Below are positions 7,885-14,004 of a stretch of DNA of 34,536 nt, piece after piece. A program made the position numbers and the translations under genes. The notes beneath the pieces are model-generated. The model did no database searches, was not told the DNA's origin, and saw only the letters and a list, made by a program, of their open reading frames with translations. Numbering within the stretch: position 1 is the stretch's first letter; every line of letters begins with the position of its first letter. The DNA comes from Desulfobacterium sp. GTDB taxonomy: Bacteria; Desulfobacterota; Desulfobacteria; Desulfobacterales; Desulfobacteraceae. The stretch covers positions 1-34,536 of the forward strand of contig JAQYWC010000058.1 in the NCBI GenBank assembly GCA_030145245.1, written 5' to 3'.

Positions 7885-7941
7885 GGTATTAAAATAATAC
7901 CTAAAATAAAAGTAAAAGTTGTCTGCGTTGAATGTGATCAC
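7864..7941 (-). CDS. Phe/Tyr leader peptide of the aromatic operon attenuator
   Basis: A 25-codon frame starting with GTG at 7941 and stopping with TGA at 7866-7864. It encodes a short peptide with the run FYFYFRYYF at residues 9-17, that is eight Phe or Tyr codons out of nine, plus a Phe at residue 4. AAGGA lies about 10 bases upstream of the GTG. Leader peptides rich in the regulated amino acid, followed by competing hairpins, are the hallmark of ribosome-mediated attenuation (compare pheL in E. coli). Mixed Phe and Tyr codons fit an operon that carries both pheA and tyrA. The peptide itself probably has no function after synthesis. The GTG start is the only weak point. Confidence 0.85.
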   Translation of the reverse strand: MITFNADNFYFYFRYYFNTGLPVVH

Positions 7942-7981
7942 TGTATTTTTTTCCTTGGGAGTAGATACTGTTAATAATTTC

Positions 7982-8009
7982 GTAACAGCGTATAGAGTCT
8001 TTTTGTCAA
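7982..8009 (-). promoter_or_regulatory. Candidate promoter of the aromatic operon
   Basis: A perfect -35 TTGACA (8004-8009) lies just after the corC stop region and is followed after 16 bases by TGTTAC (7982-7987), a poor -10 with three matches. Transcription from here would give a leader of about 240 bases that includes the whole attenuator. The attenuator requires a promoter upstream of 7941, and this is the best candidate. Confidence 0.4.
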
Positions 8010-8011
8010 AG

Positions 8012-9256
8012 TCAAGGCTTTTTTACTTCTTTTTTCAACATAAAGGTTTTGATCCTGTTGCCGTCCTTCTCCTTGACCGTGGCCGTATAGGGATCTATAT
8101 CAATGCTCTCCCCCACATCCGGGATCCTTCCCATCCTGTCAAGGATGTACCCGGAAAAGGTATCGTAATCGCTGGAATCATCAATGGACAATCCCAGATT
8201 CTTGTTGATCTCGTCGATATCGGCCTTGCCGAGAACGATCCAGCGTTTGTCCTTGAGTTTGACCAGGTGGGGATCAAGCTGGTCTGTCTCATCGGATATC
8301 TCACCCACTAGCTCCTCAAGCACATCCTCCATGGTGACAAGCCCCTCCACACCGCCGTGCTCATCAATGACAATGCCGATGTGACTCTTCATCTGCTTAA
8401 ACTCATGGAGCAGAGAATCGATCTTTTTGGATTCCGGAACAAAAAAAGGTTCCCGCATGATCTTCCGGACATCAAAGGCAGAGGAGTCTTCCGTGATACA
8501 GCGCTCGTGGTACCGGGCAAAAAGGTCCTTGATGTTGAGGATACCCACCACATTATCGATGTTCTCCTCGATAACGGGGATACGGGAAAATCCGGATTTA
8601 AGGATCGCCTTGATATCCAGAGGGTCGTCCACATCGATGACATACATATCCACCCTGGGGGTCATGATCTCGGAGGAGCTTGTATCGTCAAATTCAAAGA
8701 TGTTGGAGATCAGCTCCCGCTCCTCCTCCTTGATCTCTCCTCCCTCCTCAACCACCTCCACCATGGTCATGAGTTCATCCTCTGTAACGGCGGGCTGGCT
8801 TGAATAACCGCCAAGGATCTTGGGAATAAAGTTGAGCACGGCAATGATGGGCAAAAACAGCTTTGACAGCCAGAACACAGGATAGATTACAACCCTGGCC
8901 ACCAGGACATTGTTATGGGTGGCAAAGGATTTGGGAATGATCTCCCCGAACACGAGGATGAGAAAAGTCATGATGCCGGTGGCAATGCCCACGGCATTGG
9001 AATGGAACTGCTCCATGACAATGGCGGTGGCCAGGGCGGAGCCGCCGATGTTCACCAGGTTGTTACCAATGAGAATGGTTGTCAGAAGACTGTGGGGTTT
9101 CTTTTTCATCCGCATGATAAGCCGGTCAAACCGCGTGCCCTCCTTGGCCAGGTGAAGGGCCCTTACCTTGGAGATGGAAAATAGAGCTGTCTCGGATGAA
9201 GAAAAAAAAGCGGAAAGAATCAGACATAGAACAAGGAAAATCAACTGGGTTGGCAT
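8012..9256 (-). CDS. CNNM/CorC family membrane protein with CBS pair (hemolysin-family)
   Basis: A 414-residue integral membrane protein. An N-terminal DUF21/CNNM transmembrane domain covers about residues 1-190, with SAFFSSSETALFSISKVRA near 15-33 and EIIPKSFATHN in the third or fourth helix region. It is followed by two CBS domains (about 200-325) and a C-terminal CorC/HlyC transporter-associated domain (about 335-410). Family members are linked to magnesium or sodium transport, and the name hemolysin is historical. The substrate is not evident here. The start has only a distant AGAGG. The gene lies 99 bases after lpxB in the same direction and could be the last gene of that transcript. The aromatic operon promoter begins at its stop codon. 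Confidence 0.88.
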   Translation of the reverse strand: MPTQLIFLVLCLILSAFFSSSETALFSISKVRALHLAKEGTRFDRLIMRMKKKPHSLLTTILIGNNLVNIGGSALATAIVMEQFHSNAVGIATGIMTFLILVFGEIIPKSFATHNNVLVARVVIYPVFWLSKLFLPIIAVLNFIPKILGGYSSQPAVTEDELMTMVEVVEEGGEIKEEERELISNIFEFDDTSSSEIMTPRVDMYVIDVDDPLDIKAILKSGFSRIPVIEENIDNVVGILNIKDLFARYHERCITEDSSAFDVRKIMREPFFVPESKKIDSLLHEFKQMKSHIGIVIDEHGGVEGLVTMEDVLEELVGEISDETDQLDPHLVKLKDKRWIVLGKADIDEINKNLGLSIDDSSDYDTFSGYILDRMGRIPDVGESIDIDPYTATVKEKDGNRIKTFMLKKEVKKP

Positions 9257-9355
9257 GGTATCGTGTTTAACCTCTTTAACATGAAATTTGACTGAATATT
9301 GATGGTATTAGATCATAGTCCCGGAAAATATCAAAGGGAAAAACGGGATTTTCTG

Positions 9356-10504
9356 TTAAAGACTGCGGGTTCTCATAAGTTCCAGGGCAAGCCTTGCCGT
9401 GCGCAGGGATGCTCCCCTCCCCCCAAGGAGTTTTCGAATCATTAAAAGCCTGGACCGCATCTGGCCGAGTTTTTTCCGGTTCAAGAGGGACACCGCTGTA
9501 TGGGCAATGGTTTCAGGGGTAGCCTGGTTCTGGAGTAACTCCGGAACCACCTCGTGCCCTGCGATGATGTTGGCCAGCCCCACATGTTTAAGCCGGACAA
9601 ATATCCTGCCAATGAAGAAGGTCAGGGAGGAAAGTTTGTAGACAATGATCATGGGAACCCCGCAGATGGCGGCCTCCAGGGTGACGGTACCCGAGGCTGC
9701 AACCAGCAGGTCTGCCCGGTGGAAGATAGACTGGGGAGTGCCTTTGACAAGGGTGAACAGGTGGTCCTTGTTGTATGGAGCCATGATCTGTTCCATCTGC
9801 TGGTGGTCCACGCTGGGGGCCGCGGACACCAGGAACCGGACATTTCCAATCCGCTTCCTGATAAGGACGGCGGACTCAACCATGGTCTTGAAAAGGGCTG
9901 AGATCTCCGTCTCCCTAGACCCGGGAAGAAGCCCGATGATAAAATCACCATCCTCCCTGGAACGGTCAGGCGTCATGGTATCGGGATAGCAGTCCAGGAG
10001 GGGATGCCCCACAAAGGTTGCGGGAATGCCCTCCTTCCGGAACATGGGTGCCTCAAAGGGAAAGATCAGGGCGGCATGATCCACAACCCGTTTGATGGTC
10101 TTGAGCCGGGAACGTTTCCAGGCCCACACCTTAGGCGTGATATAATAAAGGACGGGCACCCCGGCTTTTTTGGCAAATGCGGCAGCCCGGAGATTGAACC
10201 CGGGATAATCGATCAGGATGACAAGATCCGGTTTCGTGGTTCTGACCTTCTGCCTGAACAGGTCGAAAGCCTGTTTAATCACCCTGAACTGGAGAAGCAC
10301 CTCGGTGAGTCCCATGACCGAGAGCCGGTTGATGTGAAAAAACAGCTCCATGCCCCGGGCTGCCATGCCGTCTCCGCCGATGCCGGAGATCTTAAGCCCG
10401 GGTTCCATCTGTTTCAGGCTTCGGACCAGGTTAGCACCGTGGAGATCCCCGGAGGGCTCGCCTGCAAGAATCATGATGTGACGGGGCTGTATAACCGGTG
10501 TCAT
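9356..10504 (-). CDS. lpxB: Lipid-A-disaccharide synthase
   Basis: A GT-B glycosyltransferase (family GT19) that joins lipid X and UDP-2,3-diacylglucosamine to form the lipid A disaccharide at the inner face of the cytoplasmic membrane. The 382-residue protein shows AGEPSGDLHGANLV near 14-27, GIGGDGMAARGMEL near 41-54, the LIDYPGFNLR stretch near 97-106, YYITPKVWAWKRSR near 120-133 and the donor-site region LLPGSRETEI near 195. Its start overlaps the lpxI stop (ATGA), so product and substrate enzymes are translationally coupled. Confidence 0.96.
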   Translation of the reverse strand: MTPVIQPRHIMILAGEPSGDLHGANLVRSLKQMEPGLKISGIGGDGMAARGMELFFHINRLSVMGLTEVLLQFRVIKQAFDLFRQKVRTTKPDLVILIDYPGFNLRAAAFAKKAGVPVLYYITPKVWAWKRSRLKTIKRVVDHAALIFPFEAPMFRKEGIPATFVGHPLLDCYPDTMTPDRSREDGDFIIGLLPGSRETEISALFKTMVESAVLIRKRIGNVRFLVSAAPSVDHQQMEQIMAPYNKDHLFTLVKGTPQSIFHRADLLVAASGTVTLEAAICGVPMIIVYKLSSLTFFIGRIFVRLKHVGLANIIAGHEVVPELLQNQATPETIAHTAVSLLNRKKLGQMRSRLLMIRKLLGGRGASLRTARLALELMRTRSL

Positions 10505-11316
10505 TCCACCTCTCCCTCTTCCATGGCAACAATGGTGATACCGAGTTCGTTGGCCAGACCGATCATCTCTTCCCTGTCAAAGGAGAGGCTCTTTCCCGCC
10601 TCGAGCACCAGCACCGAAACCCCGGAAGCGTGCATGGTCCGGATGGTTTCAACCCCTGATGCGGGCAGATCAAACCTCAGGTCCTGTTCCGGCTTACAGA
10701 GTTTGACCACCACGGCTCCACCCTTTCCAAGGGAACCTCCCCTGGTAATGGTTGCGTCGGTTCCGTCCACCGCCTCAACGGCAAGCACGGTTCCGTTGCT
10801 GATCACAAGGCACTGGCCGATGTCCAGCCTGCCGATCTCCCGGGCCATGGACCAGCCGATTCGAATATCCTTTTTTTCGGCCTTGTTGGGCTTGCGCTTT
10901 GTCCAGCAGCCTTTGGGGGAGATCAGTTCCGGAAGGAGAAAGGTGGACGGCCGGATGGTGACCCCTTCCCCCTGGAGAAGATCTGCAAACGACCTCAATA
11001 TGGAATCGTCGTGGGTATGGCCCATCCTGGCGATGAAAGCCAGGGCCTTGAGATCCGGTTTGATGTCGGTGAAGATCCGTGTTTTCCTGACCGTCCCGAG
11101 CATAACCGCCTCGGTGATCCCCTGGCGCCTGAACTGCTTCAACAGGCGCCCGACCTGGCCCAGGTGAAGCCATTCAATGGAGTCCACATGGTCGGCAAGT
11201 ACGGAAGAGGCTTCGTTGACATAGGCTGCGGCATGAACTTCGTATCCGTTCTGCCTTGCCTTTTTAGCAAAAAGGAGGGGGAACTGGCCCCCTCCTGCAA
11301 TGAGTCCGATCTTCAT
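10501..11316 (-). CDS. lpxI: UDP-2,3-diacylglucosamine pyrophosphatase LpxI
   Basis: Hydrolyses UDP-2,3-diacylglucosamine to lipid X and UMP; LpxI replaces LpxH in many alpha- and deltaproteobacterial lineages. The 271-residue protein begins with GLIAGGGQFPLLFA and contains VMLGTVRKTRIF near 93-104 and HDDSILRSFADLL near 127-139. A C-terminal domain with EAVDGTDATI near 182 and the conserved DLPASGVETI near 215 matches the former DUF1009 layout. It sits between lpxA (3 bases away) and lpxB (4-base overlap), which fits the pathway order exactly. Confidence 0.93.
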   Translation of the reverse strand: MKIGLIAGGGQFPLLFAKKARQNGYEVHAAAYVNEASSVLADHVDSIEWLHLGQVGRLLKQFRRQGITEAVMLGTVRKTRIFTDIKPDLKALAFIARMGHTHDDSILRSFADLLQGEGVTIRPSTFLLPELISPKGCWTKRKPNKAEKKDIRIGWSMAREIGRLDIGQCLVISNGTVLAVEAVDGTDATITRGGSLGKGGAVVVKLCKPEQDLRFDLPASGVETIRTMHASGVSVLVLEAGKSLSFDREEMIGLANELGITIVAMEEGEVE

Positions 11317-11319
11317 AAA

Positions 11320-12090
11320 TTATCTTGTCACGCCCCGGTTGGACTCCTGGATAAAAGTCATGAAGTTGACCACCTCGGGAATCTGCTCCACCTCGGCCCT
11401 GACCCGCTCTGCAGCCTGTTTCACGGTGAGTCCGATCCGAAATACGATCCGGTATGCCTTTTTCAGCTCCTGGAGAGTGGATTTGGAAAATTTATTCCGT
11501 TTAAGCCCGACATTGTTGAGGCCATGGAGGGTTGCCCGGTCACCTGCGGCAATCACATAGGGGGGAATATCCTTGGTAACTGCGGATTTCCCGCCGATAT
11601 AGGCGAAATCTCCGACTTTGACAAACTGATGAATCGCCACAAGGCCGCCAACCGTAACATTGTTCCCAAGTTCAATGTGACCGGCCAGGGTGGAGTTGTT
11701 GGCAAGGATAACCCTGTTACCGGTTTTGCAGTCATGGGCGATATGGGTATAGGCCATGAGGTAGTTCTCCTCCCCCACTTCGGTATATCCCCCTCCGAAC
11801 TCGGTTCCCCGGTTGATGGTTACAAACTCACGGATGATGGTCGCCCGTCCGATCTTGAGGTAGGTTTTTTCTCCGTGGTATTTCAAATCCTGGGGAGCAC
11901 CTCCAACAGAGGCGTACTGAAATATCCTGCAGTCAGGACCGATGGTAACGTATTCGTCAATGGTGGCATGGGGGCCGATCTCGGTACCGGCGCCGATGCG
12001 GACATCATTCTTGATGATGGCATAGGGTCCGATGGTGACGTTGGAATCGATCTCAGCTCCTGGATCAATTATTGCCGTGGGATGAATCAT
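11320..12090 (-). CDS. lpxA: Acyl-ACP--UDP-N-acetylglucosamine O-acyltransferase
   Basis: First step of lipid A synthesis, a trimeric left-handed beta-helix enzyme. The start at 12090 gives 256 residues beginning MIHPTAIIDPGAEI, the standard LpxA N-terminus, with CGGAG 8 bases upstream. A longer reading to 12225 would add 45 residues unlike the family. Hexapeptide repeats fill the first 190 residues. The catalytic His lies in YTHIAHDC (about 118-125), and HQFVKVGDFAYIGG follows near 155. A helical C-terminal part completes the fold. A good promoter lies about 40 bases upstream. The fabZ gene usually placed between lpxD and lpxA is absent. Confidence 0.95.
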   Translation of the reverse strand: MIHPTAIIDPGAEIDSNVTIGPYAIIKNDVRIGAGTEIGPHATIDEYVTIGPDCRIFQYASVGGAPQDLKYHGEKTYLKIGRATIIREFVTINRGTEFGGGYTEVGEENYLMAYTHIAHDCKTGNRVILANNSTLAGHIELGNNVTVGGLVAIHQFVKVGDFAYIGGKSAVTKDIPPYVIAAGDRATLHGLNNVGLKRNKFSKSTLQELKKAYRIVFRIGLTVKQAAERVRAEVEQIPEVVNFMTFIQESNRGVTR

Positions 12091-12131
12091 ATAAAAAGCT
12101 CCGTTCGTGGTAAAACCGTAAAACAATTTTG

Positions 12132-12160
12132 ATTGTAAATCATGACAACCGGGGTTGCAA
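12132..12160 (-). promoter_or_regulatory. Probable promoter for lpxA-lpxI-lpxB
   Basis: The minus strand has TTGCAA (12155-12160), a 17-base spacer, and TACAAT (12132-12137), one mismatch from the -10 consensus. It lies in the 143-base gap between lpxD and lpxA, the place where fabZ often stands, and would give a short leader of about 35 bases. It suggests that lpxA onward can be expressed separately from the bamA-lpxD part. Confidence 0.6.
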
Positions 12161-12233
12161 CAGTTATAGTTATTTGCACTCGAATGGATACCTGCTTTCC
12201 CTACCGAAACAGGAAAACGGCTCAATTCACATG

Positions 12234-13289
12234 CTATGAACTAGAATCGCGTTGTCCCGTCTCCTGGCGGTCGACCCGCTTTTCAAGGGCCAAAAGCCGT
12301 TTCCTGAAATCCGGAAGCCTTGGAAGAATCTTCCCCACCTTGAGCCAGAGCTTGTGGGGCATTTGGGGAATTCCGGAAACAACCTCCCCCGGTGGAACAT
12401 CAGAGAGCACGCCGCCACCGGGTCCGACTATCGCGGAATCCCCAACGGTCAGGTGGCCCGACACTGCGCATTTTCCGGCAAGGATCACATTTTTTCCAAT
12501 GGTGGCGCTTCCTGCCAGCCCCACCTGGGCAACAATAAGGGTATTCTCCCCAATGGTGACATTATGGGCAATGTGAACAAGGTTGTCGGTTTTGACACCC
12601 TTGCCGATCCATGTACGCCCCAGGGTTCCCCGGTCAATGGTGTTGCAGGCACCGATCTCCACATCATCGTCAATCTGGACGAATCCCGCGTGGATCAGCT
12701 TCTCATGGGCACCCTGGTTGGGTGTGAAGCCAAAACCGTCGCTGCCGATCACCGTACCGGAATGGATGAGGACCCTCTTTCCGATCCGTGTCTTCTCCAT
12801 CACCGTTACATTGGGTTTAACGGTTGTATCGCTGCCAATGACGACATTGTCACCCACAAAGACCCCGGCCATGAGGCAGACACGGTCCCCAAGGGTGACA
12901 TTGTCGCCCACCGTAACATTGGGGCCCATGGTAACATCTGTTCCCAGGGTAAGGCCACACCCCATGGATGCCATGGGAGAGACAGTACGGTCAGGCTCTT
13001 TTGCAGGATGAAACCGTGAAACGATCCTGAAAAAGTGGAGTTTTGGATTCTCTGATTTCACCAGGGTACAGGTGAGATTCTTTGAATCATCATTAATGAA
13101 ATCCAGGGGGACGATCACGGCCCCGGCCCGGGTGTCACTCAACCGGTTCAGGAATTTGGGGTCTACCGCAAAGGTGATCTCGTCGGCCCTGGCGTCGTCA
13201 AAGGAGGAGACCCCGGAAAGTTCCAGGGCACCGTCGCCTATGACTTCGCAGCCCATGGTTGATGCCAGGTCGTTAATGGTAATTTTCAT
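12234..13289 (-). CDS. lpxD: UDP-3-O-(3-hydroxyacyl)glucosamine N-acyltransferase
   Basis: Adds the N-linked acyl chain, the third step of lipid A synthesis. The 351-residue protein has a uridine-binding N-terminal domain (about 1-100), a long run of left-handed beta-helix hexapeptides (about 105-320) and a short helical tail. The catalytic His is in LVHIAHNVTIG near 235-245, and QVGLAGSATIG follows. It begins 8 bases after the ompH stop. The order bamA, ompH, lpxD is conserved in many Gram-negative bacteria. Confidence 0.95.
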   Translation of the reverse strand: MKITINDLASTMGCEVIGDGALELSGVSSFDDARADEITFAVDPKFLNRLSDTRAGAVIVPLDFINDDSKNLTCTLVKSENPKLHFFRIVSRFHPAKEPDRTVSPMASMGCGLTLGTDVTMGPNVTVGDNVTLGDRVCLMAGVFVGDNVVIGSDTTVKPNVTVMEKTRIGKRVLIHSGTVIGSDGFGFTPNQGAHEKLIHAGFVQIDDDVEIGACNTIDRGTLGRTWIGKGVKTDNLVHIAHNVTIGENTLIVAQVGLAGSATIGKNVILAGKCAVSGHLTVGDSAIVGPGGGVLSDVPPGEVVSGIPQMPHKLWLKVGKILPRLPDFRKRLLALEKRVDRQETGQRDSSS

Positions 13290-13297
13290 GGATCTGT

Positions 13298-13837
13298 CTA
13301 CTGCTTTGCCTTTACGGAACTCTTATTAAACTCGATGATCAGCTTGTCGGTGATATCAAGGGCTTCAGGAAAATACATGACACCAGCGGCATTTTGCTCC
13401 AGGATGAGAACATAGCCATTATCCTTCCCAATCTTCTGGGCAAGCTCAAGGACATCCTTGTTGATCTTTGAAACAAGGCGGTTCTCAAGAACCTTGAAGG
13501 TCTCCTTATACTTTGCCTGCAAGGTCTTGAAGTCATTGACCTTGATCCTGAACTCACGCTCTTTCTCATCGCGCTTTTCCTTACTCATCACCAGGGCCTC
13601 GCGCTCGATGGTCTTTTTCAGCTCCTCAAGCTCAGACCCTCTGGCCTTAAGGCTCTCTTCCATCTCTTTTCCCTTCTTGTTTATTTCAGCCTTGGCAATC
13701 TTGCCCGGGCTTGAGGTGGCGAGAACCTTCTGGAAATTGACAATCCCGATCTTCGGCAGGTCTGCCGCAACAGCCGATGCTGCACCAAAGGTAAACAGTA
13801 CCGCAGTTATTAGAGCCATTCGATTCAATGCTTTCAT
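13298..13837 (-). CDS. skp: OmpH/Skp-family periplasmic chaperone
   Basis: Holds unfolded outer membrane proteins on their way to the BAM complex. The 179-residue precursor has a signal peptide (about 1-25, hydrophobic core ALITAVLFTFGAASAVA, cleavage before ADLPKIG). The conserved KIGIVNFQKVL strand follows, then a long charged coiled-coil arm (about 50-125) and a closing strand region ending near the C-terminus. A strong AGGAGG lies 5 bases before the ATG. A 73-base inverted-repeat element separates it from bamA upstream. Confidence 0.92.
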   Translation of the reverse strand: MKALNRMALITAVLFTFGAASAVAADLPKIGIVNFQKVLATSSPGKIAKAEINKKGKEMEESLKARGSELEELKKTIEREALVMSKEKRDEKEREFRIKVNDFKTLQAKYKETFKVLENRLVSKINKDVLELAQKIGKDNGYVLILEQNAAGVMYFPEALDITDKLIIEFNKSSVKAKQ

Positions 13838-13865
13838 TGTATCCTCCTGATAAGTAAATCTTTTA

Positions 13866-13938
13866 GGGGTCAGGCTTAGCTTATTGTGACAAAACTCAAA
13901 AAAATGAGCAATTACTGCAATAAGCTAAGCCTGACCCC
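13866..13938. repeat. 21-bp perfect inverted repeat element (GGGGTCAGGCTTAGC family)
   Basis: GGGGTCAGGCTTAGCTTATTG (13866-13886) is the exact reverse complement of 13918-13938, with a 31-base centre that holds a small CTCA/TGAG hairpin. In RNA this would form a very stable stem-loop between bamA and skp. Related pieces occur at 29604-29633 and 30721-30731, so it belongs to a dispersed family. Its shape resembles REP-type elements mobilised by RAYT transposases, but no such transposase is in the window. Confidence 0.9.
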
Positions 13939-14004
13939 GGTTTATTATAATTTTGCTGAGGGCATTTTACAGCTCCCTGAAAAGGGGCATAGCCCGGTCA
14001 ATCG

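Noticed and set aside
7888-7916. A promoter-like TTTACT, 17-base spacer, TTTAAT on the minus strand
   Set aside because: These bases are the Phe and Tyr codons of the leader peptide; A/T-rich codons explain the match. A promoter here would also cut off the leader peptide and part of the antiterminator.
10004-11167. A long plus-strand frame (387 codons) opposite lpxB and lpxI
   Set aside because: Antisense to two well-recognised genes. Long antisense frames are common in this codon usage, and the product has low-complexity Pro/His/Gly character.
12091-12225. A 45-residue extension of lpxA
   Set aside because: It translates the promoter and leader; LpxA starts at MIHPTA, with a suitable ribosome site.
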